From: Mycolicibacterium arabiense
GTDB lineage: Bacteria; Actinomycetota; Actinomycetes; Mycobacteriales; Mycobacteriaceae
Length of the DNA stretch: 64,000 bases
Direction of reading: 5' to 3'
Assembly: GCF_010731815.2 (NCBI RefSeq)
Contig: NZ_AP022593.1
Span: forward strand, 2,108,001 to 2,172,000
The first letter of the stretch is position 1, and every line of letters begins with the position of its first letter. A program made the translations under genes and the position numbers. Positions 53,449-62,272 of this stretch are shown here, in pieces. Under the pieces are notes generated by a model. The model saw nothing but the letters and a program-made list of their open reading frames with translations. It did no database searches and was not told the origin of the DNA.

Positions 53449-55178
53449 CCAACCCCACCACCTACGATGCGATCGTCATCGGAGCCGGGCACAACGGCCT
53501 GATCACCGCTGGATACCTCGGCCGGGCCGGCAAGAAGGTCCTCGTCGTCGAAGCGCGCGACGTCGTCGGCGGCGCCTGTACCAGCGAGGAACTGATCCCC
53601 GGTGCCACCTGGTCGTCGTGTGCGTTCATCGCCAGCCTGCTGCGACCCGAGATCATCGCCGAACTCGAACTCGAACGCTACGGCCTCGAGATGTATCAGA
53701 CCGAGGCCAACGAGGTGAGCATCTTCCCCGACGGCAGCCATCTGTTCGTGTGGAAGGACATGGACAAGACGCTCAAGGAGATCGAGAAGTTCTCCAAGAG
53801 CGACGCCGGTGCGTTCCTGGACTTCGGTCTGCGAGTGAAGAAGTTCGCCTCCATCCTCACGCCGTTCCTCATGGCCCCGGCGCCGAGCCGATCGCAGGTG
53901 TTGGCCGCGTTCGAGGCCGCGGGCGCCGAAGACCTGTTCAACGAGATGGTGCTGCTGTCCACGAAGGACCTGCTCGACCGATACTTCGAGAACGAGCACA
54001 TCAAGGGTCTGTTCACCTTCTTCGGGATGATCTCGGTGTGGGGCGGGCCGTCGACGCCGGGCACCGGCTACGTCTACGGGCACCATTCCGTCGGGGAGTT
54101 CAAGGGCACCCTCGGACAGTGGGGCTTCGTCAAGGGCGGCATGGGAGGCATTACCCAGGCCATGGCCCGCAGCGCCCAGGCCCACGGCACCGAGATCCGG
54201 CTGAACTCGCCGGTCAGAAAGGTCGTCGTCGAACGGGGTCGGGCGACCGGCGTGGAATTGGCCAGCGGCGAGATCATCTCGGCACGCACGGTCATCTCCA
54301 ACGCCGACCCGCAGCGCTCCATGCTGCAGCTCCTGCCGGCCGGTGCCATCGACGCCAAACTCACGGCGAAGCTCGAAGACTACGACGCCCGCGGTTCGAT
54401 GGCTCGCATCCACCTACTCATCGACGAGTTGCCCGACTACATCGGCTTTCCCGCAGGCGAATTCGGGCCGCAGCACCAGGCCCAGGCGATCATGGGCGCA
54501 TCCATCGAGAACTTCGAGCGCGCCTGGGAGGCGGAGCGGCGTGGCGAGATTCCCGACGACTTCGTCATCGAAGCCGTCATCCAGTCCACCCACGACTCGT
54601 CGTTGGCGCCCGCGGGCAAGCACACCATGACCCTTGGCGTGCAACAGCTCCCATACGAGCTGGCCGGCACCGACTGGGACACCATCCGCGACGAGTGGGC
54701 CGATCGCGTGCTCGAGGTGCTGTTCCGCTACGCCCCGAACCTGCGAGGCCACATCCTCGAGCGGGTCATCATCACCCCCAAGGACCTCGAGCGTGACTAC
54801 GGTCTGACTGGCGGCAACATCTTCCACGGAGCCATGTTCTTCGACCAGCTCTTCAACAACCGCCCGACGCCCGAGCTGGCCGACTATCGCACCCCCGTTG
54901 CCGACTACTACCTCTGCGGGTCGGGCACCCACCCCGGTGGCGGCGTGATGGGAGCCAACGGACACAACGCCGCGCAGGTGGTCATCGCCGACCTCAACGG
55001 CACCGCAGCGCCCACCGCTGCCCGCGTCGGCCCCGGGCCGAAAGCCGGTGTCGTGGACCGTGCGATGGAGACGGTGATGGGCACCAAGACGGGCAAGAAG
55101 CTCGGCTACACCGTCGCGACCAGCCCCGCACTGCGCAAGGTCGTCAAGTTCGCCGCCCGAAGCAACACCAGTCGCTGA
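53445..55178 (+). CDS. Phytoene desaturase-like (PYROXD2-type) FAD oxidoreductase
   Basis: 577 residues. N-terminal FAD motif AIVIGAGHNGLITAGYLGRAG and VVEARDVVGGAC; the C-terminal flavin motif YLCGSGTHPGGGVMGANGHNAA is typical of the carotenoid desaturase/amine oxidase superfamily. Not a carotenoid gene by context: it is flanked by aldehyde dehydrogenase and an amino acid permease, so oxidation of an amine or a related small molecule is more plausible. ATG within the preceding stop. Confidence 0.85.
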   Translation: MTNPTTYDAIVIGAGHNGLITAGYLGRAGKKVLVVEARDVVGGACTSEELIPGATWSSCAFIASLLRPEIIAELELERYGLEMYQTEANEVSIFPDGSHLFVWKDMDKTLKEIEKFSKSDAGAFLDFGLRVKKFASILTPFLMAPAPSRSQVLAAFEAAGAEDLFNEMVLLSTKDLLDRYFENEHIKGLFTFFGMISVWGGPSTPGTGYVYGHHSVGEFKGTLGQWGFVKGGMGGITQAMARSAQAHGTEIRLNSPVRKVVVERGRATGVELASGEIISARTVISNADPQRSMLQLLPAGAIDAKLTAKLEDYDARGSMARIHLLIDELPDYIGFPAGEFGPQHQAQAIMGASIENFERAWEAERRGEIPDDFVIEAVIQSTHDSSLAPAGKHTMTLGVQQLPYELAGTDWDTIRDEWADRVLEVLFRYAPNLRGHILERVIITPKDLERDYGLTGGNIFHGAMFFDQLFNNRPTPELADYRTPVADYYLCGSGTHPGGGVMGANGHNAAQVVIADLNGTAAPTAARVGPGPKAGVVDRAMETVMGTKTGKKLGYTVATSPALRKVVKFAARSNTSR

Positions 55179-55199
55179 CCCTCACCGAAAAGGACCGCC

Positions 55200-56684
55200 A
55201 TGCTCCATCAAGACGAACCCCAGCCGCTGGTCATCGCCAAGGACGAGCCCGACGGCTCGACGGGTCTGGCACGCAATCAGATCGGCGTGCTCGGCATCGT
55301 GTTCTTCGTCGTCGCCGCGGCCGCGCCCCTGACCGTGGTGGTGGCACTGTTCCCGGTGATCATCGGCGCCGGCAACGGGATCGGCATCGCCGGAGCATTC
55401 GTACTCGTCGCCCTGGTGCTGACCGTCTTCGCAGTCGGCTACGTCGCAATGAGCAAGCACATCACCAACGCCGGGGCCTTCTACGCGTTCATCACCAGAG
55501 GTCTCGGCCGGCCGCTCGGACTCGGATCTGCATCGCTGGCGATCTTCGCCTACAACGCCATCCAGCTCGGCGTCATCGGCGGGTTCGGCTACTACGCGGC
55601 GGAATTCGTGTCCAGGCACAGCGGCACGAACGTGCCGTGGTGGGTGTTCTCCTTCATCGCGATGGGAGCCGCGCTGTTCCTCGGCGTGAGGCAGATCCAC
55701 GCCGGCGCCAGGGTGCTGGCCGTGCTGCTGACCCTCGAGACGGCGATCATCCTGATCCTGAACGTCGGCATCCTGGTCAATTCGCCAACACCCGTCAGTG
55801 ACTACTCCTTCGAACCGTTCGCTCCGTCAGCGGTGTTCGCCGGTGCCATCGGCGTCGCCCTGATGTTCGCCCACGCCTCGTTCATCGGCTTCGAGGGCAC
55901 CGCCATCTACGGTGAAGAAGCCAAGGACCCCAAGCGAACGGTGCCCCGCGCCACCTACGCGTCGGTGATCTTCATGGGCGTCTTCTACGCCGTCACGGCC
56001 TTCCTGATCGTCAACGCGGTCGGCGTCGACGACGTCGCAGGCCTCGCCGAGACCGAGGGTGGCAACCTCGTCTTCGCGGTCAGCGACAGCGTTCTCGGCC
56101 GCGCGGGAACCGAGGCCTTCCAGCTCCTGGTGATCACCAGCCTGTTCGCGGCCATCCTCACCTTCCACAACAACGTCGCCCGGTACCTGTACTCACTGGG
56201 ACGCCAGGGCGTCATCTGGTCGCGCCTGGGTACCACCCACCCGACCCGCCACTCACCTGCAATCGCTTGCTACGTCCAAATCGCCATGGTGGCTGCGGTC
56301 GTCGCGATCTTCGCGATCCTCGGCCTGGACCCCTACACCACGCTGTTCACCTGGTGGACCGGCGTCGGCGCCGCGGGAATCATCCTGCTGCAGACCATCG
56401 CCAGCGTCTCCATCTTCGTGTTCTTCCGCCGCTCAAACGTCGACAAGCGACCGTGGAACACGTTCATCGCACCTCTGCTCGGCATCGCCGGTCTCATGCC
56501 GTTCCTGTGGTACGCCGTCACGGGGATGGACGTGCTGCTCGGCGGCGGTGGCTGGCTGCAGATCTCGTTCACCGCAATGCTGTTCGCCTCGTTGGCCATC
56601 GGCGTCATCGGCGCCTACGTCATCAAGGCCCGGTCACCACATCGCTACGAACTGTTGAATTCGACGCTCGGCGACCGCATCTAG
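55200..56684 (+). CDS. APC-family amino acid/amine permease
   Basis: 494 residues with about 12 membrane helices. APC signature around TM1 (GLARNQIGVLGIVFFVVAAAAPLTVV) and the TM6 region GFEGTAIYGEEAKDPKRTVPRA. Probably imports the amine or amino acid degraded by this regulon. ATG 22 bases after the FAD enzyme stop, with AAAAGGA upstream. Last gene of the rightward operon, convergent with the next flavoprotein gene. Confidence 0.9.
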   Translation: MLHQDEPQPLVIAKDEPDGSTGLARNQIGVLGIVFFVVAAAAPLTVVVALFPVIIGAGNGIGIAGAFVLVALVLTVFAVGYVAMSKHITNAGAFYAFITRGLGRPLGLGSASLAIFAYNAIQLGVIGGFGYYAAEFVSRHSGTNVPWWVFSFIAMGAALFLGVRQIHAGARVLAVLLTLETAIILILNVGILVNSPTPVSDYSFEPFAPSAVFAGAIGVALMFAHASFIGFEGTAIYGEEAKDPKRTVPRATYASVIFMGVFYAVTAFLIVNAVGVDDVAGLAETEGGNLVFAVSDSVLGRAGTEAFQLLVITSLFAAILTFHNNVARYLYSLGRQGVIWSRLGTTHPTRHSPAIACYVQIAMVAAVVAIFAILGLDPYTTLFTWWTGVGAAGIILLQTIASVSIFVFFRRSNVDKRPWNTFIAPLLGIAGLMPFLWYAVTGMDVLLGGGGWLQISFTAMLFASLAIGVIGAYVIKARSPHRYELLNSTLGDRI

Positions 56685-56712
56685 ACCTCGGGTTCGGCCG
56701 GTGGCCGCAGGG

Positions 56713-58383
56713 TCACCGCGCCAGGGCCTGATGTACTGATCGTACGGCGCTGGCCCCTTCGCCCACGGCGGCTGCGACGCGCTTCATCGAGCCGGCGTGG
56801 ACGTCGCCCACGGCGAACACCCCGGGCAGTGACGTCTCGAACGGAAGCGGTCGCCGGTTCAGCGTCTGCCAACTGCCCTGCAGGACCGTCTCGGGCAGAG
56901 CGGAGTCGGTGACGATGAAGCCCTTGGCGTCCCGCAGGACACCGTCGCACCACTGCGTCGCCGGACGGGCACCGATGAAGCAGAACAGTCCTCGGCAGTA
57001 CTGCGGCGTCGACGCAGCGCCGGCGTCACGGGTGACCGTGATTCCGTCGAGGTGCGTGCTGCCGTGCAGGGCGGTCACCTCGCTGCCCAGTCGAAGGGTG
57101 ATGGCGGGGTGTTCGTCGATCCGGTCGGCAAGGTAGGCGGACATGCTCGCGCGCAGGCTGGTGCCCCGCACGACCAGATCGACCCGAGACCCGCTGTCCG
57201 CCAGATGCAGTGCGGCCTGACCGGCCGAGTTGGCACCGCCGAGAACGGCCACCGGTTCACCACCGCAGGCTTCGACTTCCAACTTGGTGGCGGCGTAGTA
57301 GATGCCCGCACCCTCGAAGTCCGTCCACCTCGGCAACGGCAGGGTGCGGTAGGCCGCCCCCGTGGCGATCACGACCGTGCGTGCGTTCATCACTACCCCG
57401 TCGGCCAGTGCGATGCCGAGATGCGGACCGTCGACGACGATCGCCGTGGCGCCGGCCGGGCTCAGGAGTTCGGCACCGAACTTGTGCGACTGGATCATCG
57501 CGCGAGCGGTGAGGTCGGCGCCCGATATGCCGGCGGGAAAGCCCAGGTAGTTCTCGATCCGGGAACTCGCCGCAGCCTGGCCGCCAATCGCCGTCGCCTC
57601 CAGCAGCACCGTGTCGAGGCCTTCTGATGCCGCGTAGACGGCGGCCGCCAATCCCGCAGGCCCCCCGCCCACGATGACGACGTCGCGCACCCTGGTGTTC
57701 GCACCGGGGTGGACGACACCCGACATACCCAATGCGTGCGAGACCGCCTCGGCGGTGGCCAAACGCACCGTGCCCGTCGGGGTGACCAGCGCAGGGAGGT
57801 CCGCTGACGTGATTCCGTGCAACGTCATCACCGCCTCGGCATCGCCTGCTTCGACGTCCACCCACGTGTGCGCGATGCCCGAACGTGCCAGCCACGTGCG
57901 AATCGCCAGGCTGTCGCTCGACAGGCTGCTCCCGACCAACTGCACGCTTTGAGTCGCGGCGCCGCTGAGCATCATCTGCCGTCGCGCCAGCAACGCACGA
58001 AAGATGATGTCCGACAGCGCGACTTCGCGATCCATCAGTTCGCGGAACCGGCCTGACGTCACCCTGATCACGTCACCGGCCGACACCACCCGGGCCGTGA
58101 GGACCGTCGCCTGCCCGGTGAGCAGATTCAGTTCACCCAGGAATCTGCCGGGCCCGTCGATCGCAATGGTCACGTCCTCGCCGAGACGGGCCGAGCCCAC
58201 GACCTCCACGGTCGCGCCGACGAGATAGAAGAAGTCGTAGTTGGATTGCCCCGGCTCGAACAGGAGGTCACCGACCGCGACCGATTCACGGACGCCGTAA
58301 CTGCCGAGTTGGCTCACCTGATGCTCGTCCAGCGCCGGGTAGGCGTTGTTCGCGCCGTACACCTCATTCACGAGCGAATGCAC
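56713..58383 (-). CDS. Cyclic-nucleotide-binding domain fused to thioredoxin-reductase-like flavoprotein
   Basis: 556 residues. Residues about 20-140 are a CNMP-binding (CAP_ED) fold with GDLLFEPGQSNYDFFYLV and GRFLGELNLLTGQ (phosphate-binding cassette). A short thioredoxin-like linker (about 150-220) follows, then a TrxR-type FAD/NADPH module with VVIVGGGPAGLAAAVYAASEG, GGQAAASSRIENYLGFP and VFAVGDVHAGSMKRVAAAVGEG. The redox CxxC of true reductases (about where GIYYAATKLE stands) is absent, so it cannot reduce thioredoxin in the classical way. Substrate and ligand unknown. Confidence 0.85.
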   Translation of the reverse strand: MHSLVNEVYGANNAYPALDEHQVSQLGSYGVRESVAVGDLLFEPGQSNYDFFYLVGATVEVVGSARLGEDVTIAIDGPGRFLGELNLLTGQATVLTARVVSAGDVIRVTSGRFRELMDREVALSDIIFRALLARRQMMLSGAATQSVQLVGSSLSSDSLAIRTWLARSGIAHTWVDVEAGDAEAVMTLHGITSADLPALVTPTGTVRLATAEAVSHALGMSGVVHPGANTRVRDVVIVGGGPAGLAAAVYAASEGLDTVLLEATAIGGQAAASSRIENYLGFPAGISGADLTARAMIQSHKFGAELLSPAGATAIVVDGPHLGIALADGVVMNARTVVIATGAAYRTLPLPRWTDFEGAGIYYAATKLEVEACGGEPVAVLGGANSAGQAALHLADSGSRVDLVVRGTSLRASMSAYLADRIDEHPAITLRLGSEVTALHGSTHLDGITVTRDAGAASTPQYCRGLFCFIGARPATQWCDGVLRDAKGFIVTDSALPETVLQGSWQTLNRRPLPFETSLPGVFAVGDVHAGSMKRVAAAVGEGASAVRSVHQALAR

Positions 58384-58483
58384 CAGTGCAGCACCATCGA
58401 AGTCTAGGCGACCGAGGGCATACCGGGAGGCGCATCGTGCCCGCGATCCCCCGCTCGATCAGTCCGACGTGTTTACCAACCGG

Positions 58484-59374
58484 TCACGGCGACACGCGCA
58501 ACAGATCGCTCAACCCCAGGCGGTCGTAGAACTCGCGCCGTACGCGATCGCCCACGCCGTTGACCTCCTCGGCGCCGTCGTTGGCCGGATCGACGTGAAC
58601 CCGGAAGGGCCGCTGCCCCTTCGGGGTGTCGACGACGTCGCGGATGGCCCGTGCCACCTCGTTCGGGTCCGCCGACGACGGCGACAACTCGTTGAGCTTC
58701 TCGGTCACCTGGTCGACGAGACCCCCGTAGCGAGCCTCGTAGGCCGACGCGGTGTCGGTGTCGGTGGGCCGGCCCGCATTGGCGAAGTGGTTGGTTCCCG
58801 TGGTGAACGAACCGGGCACGATGATCGTCGTCTCGATGCCGAACCGGACGAGTTCGGCGGCGTAGCTCACCGCGATGGAGTCCTCCGCCGCCTTGGCAGC
58901 GAAGTACGGGGCGAGGTACGGCGGGGTGCCACCGCGGGTACTGGTCGATCCGACCCACACCAGCAGACCGTCGCCACGTTCCCGCATGTGCGGCAGTACC
59001 GCGCGGTTCACGCGTTGGGTCGACAGCACGTTGACGTCGTACACCTGCGCGAGATCCTCCGGGGTGAAGGACTCCGTCGGGCCCAGCACCATGTGACCGG
59101 CGTTGTGCACCACCACGTCGACGTGACCGACCGCCGCCACCATCTTCTCGATGGCCTCGTCGACCGAGTGCTGATCGCTGACGTCGAGTTCGATGGGCCG
59201 CAGGTCCACCGAGTGCTCGGATGCGAAGTCGGCGGCATCGGCCGCAGCCCGTTCGTTCTTGGTGTCCAGCTGACGCATCCCGGCGAAGACGGTGTGCCCA
59301 CCCATCGCCAACTCCCGCACGGTCATCGCTCCGAAGCCACTTGACGCGCCGGTGACGACGATCGCCCCGCCCAT
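58484..59374 (-). CDS. SDR family oxidoreductase
   Basis: 296 residues. TGASSGFGAMTVREL, HNAGHM, catalytic Ser in VGSTSTRGG and YFAAK with Tyr/Lys. C-terminal extension of about 50 residues, as in SDRs acting on larger lipophilic substrates. The ATG overlaps the upstream SDR stop by one base (TGATG), so the two form an operon downstream of the AraC regulator. Confidence 0.85.
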   Translation of the reverse strand: MGGAIVVTGASSGFGAMTVRELAMGGHTVFAGMRQLDTKNERAAADAADFASEHSVDLRPIELDVSDQHSVDEAIEKMVAAVGHVDVVVHNAGHMVLGPTESFTPEDLAQVYDVNVLSTQRVNRAVLPHMRERGDGLLVWVGSTSTRGGTPPYLAPYFAAKAAEDSIAVSYAAELVRFGIETTIIVPGSFTTGTNHFANAGRPTDTDTASAYEARYGGLVDQVTEKLNELSPSSADPNEVARAIRDVVDTPKGQRPFRVHVDPANDGAEEVNGVGDRVRREFYDRLGLSDLLRVSP

Positions 59375-60114
59375 CAGATCACCCCGCCGTTGACGTAGAT
59401 GGTCTGCCCGTTCATCCACCGGGCCGGGCCGGCGAGGAAGGCGACGACCTCGGCGACGTCGGCGGGTTCACCGAGGCGTTCCAGCGGTGCCATGCCCGCC
59501 ATCTGCTTGACCTGCTCGTCGCTCTTCCCGTCCAGGAAGAGCGGCGTGGCCGTGGGGCCGGGGGCCACCGTGTTCACGGTGACGTTGCGGCCTCGCAGTT
59601 CCTTGGCGAGGATCAGGGTGAGAGCGTCGACGGCGCCCTTGCTCGCGGCGTACGTCGAGTACGTCGGCAGCGCCAGTTTCACTACCGACGACGAGAAGTT
59701 GATCAGGGCGCCTCCGTCACGGAGGTTCTTCGCCGCCCATTGCGACACCACGAAGGTCCCTCGGACATTGGTGCGCATCGTCCGGTCGAAGGTCTCCAAC
59801 GACGTCTCGGCGAGGGGGGCGAGCATCATGATGCCCGCAGTGTTGACGATGACGTCGACGCCACCGTAGCGACTCGTCACCTCGTCGAACATTGCGGAGA
59901 CGGCGTCCTCGTCGGCGACGTCGGCTTGAACCGCGAACGCCGACCCGTTCGCATCCGTGACGGAGCGGACCACCTGTTCGGCACGGTCAGCGCTACCGGA
60001 GTAGTGGACGGCGACCGAGAAGCCGTCGGTGGCAAGACGTTCGACGATCTCTCGGCCGATGCCGCCCGACCCTCCGGTCACCACGGCAACCCGTGCCTCG
60101 TGGGCGTTGCTCAC
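59374..60114 (-). CDS. SDR family oxidoreductase (FabG-like)
   Basis: 246 residues, the canonical length: TGGSGGIGREIVERL, NTAGIM, Ser in NFSSSVVKL, YAASK with Tyr/Lys, APGPTATPLF, and C-terminal GQTIYVNGGVI. NAD(P)-dependent ketone/alcohol interconversion, substrate unknown. GTG start at 60114; longer starts run antisense to nothing recognisable and lack support. The AraC regulator immediately upstream (138-base gap, same strand) is its likely activator. Confidence 0.87.
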   Translation of the reverse strand: MSNAHEARVAVVTGGSGGIGREIVERLATDGFSVAVHYSGSADRAEQVVRSVTDANGSAFAVQADVADEDAVSAMFDEVTSRYGGVDVIVNTAGIMMLAPLAETSLETFDRTMRTNVRGTFVVSQWAAKNLRDGGALINFSSSVVKLALPTYSTYAASKGAVDALTLILAKELRGRNVTVNTVAPGPTATPLFLDGKSDEQVKQMAGMAPLERLGEPADVAEVVAFLAGPARWMNGQTIYVNGGVI

Positions 60115-60252
60115 TTCCGACCTCCCACGGCTTCGTACCCTCGACGAAGAACCGTCGCCCAAAGCCTGCCGCGCCGTACGCCACCTCGGTGACGCGATGT
60201 TGCGCCATTCGGTCGGCGGATTGCTGGATTCCGGCCCGATGACGAAAGTCGG

Positions 60253-61149
60253 TCAGCGCGCCGAGACGCGTGCGAGGCGGTACGCCGTGGGAGACGTGCC
60301 GTGATGCCTGTGGAACGCCGCCGCGAAGTGACTGGCACTGCGATATCCACACCGGGCGGCCACCCAACTGACGGTGCTCGTCCGCGCCACGAGCAGTTCG
60401 GCGGCACGTTGCATGCGGATCTCCACGAGGAATCCGTGCGGTGTCACCCCCGTCGCCGTCTTGAACGACCGCAGGAAGTGGTGCTTGCTCAGCCCGGCGA
60501 CCGCCGCCAGCTGTTCGAGGGTGATCTCGTCGGCCAGGTTGTCCTGCATGTATCCGACGACGTGTGCCAGCGCCCTGGCGCCGAGACCGCGGCCGCGCGG
60601 TGCGCTTCGACACGTCAGGTGCCGCTCCACCACGTGGGCTGCGAGGAACTGCGCCGCCGAATCGGCGTAGAGCGACGACGCCTCCGACTCCAACGCCCAC
60701 CCGATGGCACTCGTCACCGTGGAGATCACGGGGTCGTCGACGGCGAGCGCATCGGGCAGGACGTCCAGTGCCCGGTCGTCGTCCTCGGCGCGGACACCGA
60801 CGAACAACTCGGGTGCCAGGTACACCTGCAGCGACGTCAGCGGTCGAGTTCCAATGGCGCGCCATCGCAACGTGCTCGCGTTGCCAGGTGCCGTGATGCC
60901 GGTGGAGCCGGGACGGTATACCGTGCTGCGCCACCGTCCGTCGCTGACCCCTTCGATCGAGTACATGCCTCCGGTGACCATGACGACCAGGAAGTTGGCC
61001 GTCGGCAGCGTGGTGAACTCGTCGGCGATGGGCCGCTCCACGTACGTCCGGGCAAGCACCGATTGCCACTGCAGGTGGTGACTGCTCGACTGCCTCGTCG
61101 CAGGCAGCTGCACCTCCGCGGCGTCGCACTCGGCGAGTGTGCTCAGCAT
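60253..61149 (-). CDS. AraC-family transcriptional regulator
   Basis: 298 residues. C-terminal double HTH: ITLEQLAAVAGLSKHHFLRSFKTATGVTPHGFLVEIRMQRAAELL and the second helix pair VSWVAARCGYRSASHFAAAFHRHHGTSPTAYR split the domain as usual. N-terminal half (about 1-180) is a cupin-like sensor part without a recognised ligand. Lies upstream of two SDR genes in the same direction, and is expected to activate them. Confidence 0.9.
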   Translation of the reverse strand: MLSTLAECDAAEVQLPATRQSSSHHLQWQSVLARTYVERPIADEFTTLPTANFLVVMVTGGMYSIEGVSDGRWRSTVYRPGSTGITAPGNASTLRWRAIGTRPLTSLQVYLAPELFVGVRAEDDDRALDVLPDALAVDDPVISTVTSAIGWALESEASSLYADSAAQFLAAHVVERHLTCRSAPRGRGLGARALAHVVGYMQDNLADEITLEQLAAVAGLSKHHFLRSFKTATGVTPHGFLVEIRMQRAAELLVARTSTVSWVAARCGYRSASHFAAAFHRHHGTSPTAYRLARVSAR

Positions 61150-61339
61150 GACGTCATCGATCGGGCACTTCCATCTGTGGCTTCAGTGACGTGAATCTCA
61201 ACGTCGCGATTGCCCAGACACTTCCCGCATCCGTGGGGTTGGCGAACTCACCCCGGGAGTACTGCGTCAAGGCGATTAGGCTGGGTAATCAGTGGGCGCA
61301 GCGTTGAGCCTGTCTCAGTTTTCAGCTCGGAGGAGTTTC

Positions 61340-62272
61340 ATGCGTCAGCGGCGGCCGGGAACGGCGATGACCAGATTGGCGATCGTCTGCGCGGCGGCGC
61401 TGCTAGCCAGCGGTTGCGAGGCGCAGGTCTGGGGTACGCCGCCGGCCGCGTCGAATGCGCCGCAGGCGCCGGTCACCGCACCGCAAGCGCCACAGTGGGC
61501 AGCACCCCAGGCCCCGCCCGCCGGCCCTCCGGCATCATTCGAGGGCCTCGACGCCCGCGTTCGTCAGGCGACTGCCGACGCAGCCGAGTCGGGGGCCGAC
61601 CTCGAGATAGCCGTGATGGACCGCACCACCGGCCAGGTCGTCACCAACGGCTCGAACGAATCGTTCCCGATCGCGTCCGTGGTCAAGCTGTTCATCGCCG
61701 ACGACCTGCTGCTGCAGGAGTCGGAGAGCAAGACGACCCTTTCCGCGGCGGATCGCAGGTCACTCGACGTCATGCTGCGTTCCTCGGATGACAGTGCAGC
61801 GCAGAACTTCTGGGACCGCAGCGGCGGGAACGCCGTCATCGCGCGGATCAAGGCCCGGTACGGCTTGGGGGGAACGACGGCGCCCTCCAACGGGCACTGG
61901 GACGTCACCACGAGCACCGCAGGCGACCTCGTTCGCTACTACGACATGCTGCTGGACGGCGCCGGCGGGCTGCCTCCGGAGCAGACGAACGTCATCATCG
62001 GCAACCTCGCCCAATCCACGCCGACGGGGAACGACGGCTATCCGCAGCGGTTCGGCATCCCCGAGGGCCTGTACGCCGAGCAGGTGGCGGTCAAGCAAGG
62101 CTGGTTCTGCTGCTGGAACGGCGGCAACCAGCTGCACGTGACCACCGGGGCGATCGGACCCGAGCGCCGCTACGTGATCGCGATCGGCTCGCTGGACCCC
62201 ACCGGCGCCGCGGCTGCCCGCGAGCACATGACTCAGGCCGTCAAGACGATGTTCCCGGGCGGCAAGGTCTAG
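61340..62272 (+). CDS. LppW-like lipoprotein with serine-hydrolase (beta-lactamase) fold
   Basis: 310 residues. Signal peptide with lipobox LLASGC (Cys26), then a Pro/Ala-rich linker to about residue 70. The domain has an SxxK at ASVVKLF, an SDN-like SSDDSAAQ, and KQG in VKQGWFCC where class A beta-lactamases have KTG. Resembles M. tuberculosis LppW, a beta-lactamase-fold lipoprotein. With KTG altered, lactamase activity is doubtful; a role in the cell envelope is likelier. ATG with strong GGAGGAG site. The stop shares a CTAG with the convergent gene. Confidence 0.85.
   Translation: MRQRRPGTAMTRLAIVCAAALLASGCEAQVWGTPPAASNAPQAPVTAPQAPQWAAPQAPPAGPPASFEGLDARVRQATADAAESGADLEIAVMDRTTGQVVTNGSNESFPIASVVKLFIADDLLLQESESKTTLSAADRRSLDVMLRSSDDSAAQNFWDRSGGNAVIARIKARYGLGGTTAPSNGHWDVTTSTAGDLVRYYDMLLDGAGGLPPEQTNVIIGNLAQSTPTGNDGYPQRFGIPEGLYAEQVAVKQGWFCCWNGGNQLHVTTGAIGPERRYVIAIGSLDPTGAAAAREHMTQAVKTMFPGGKV

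Noticed and set aside
53445..55178. Carotenoid biosynthesis (phytoene desaturase)
   Set aside because: No crtB/crtE-type neighbours; the flanking aldehyde dehydrogenase and permease point to small-molecule catabolism.
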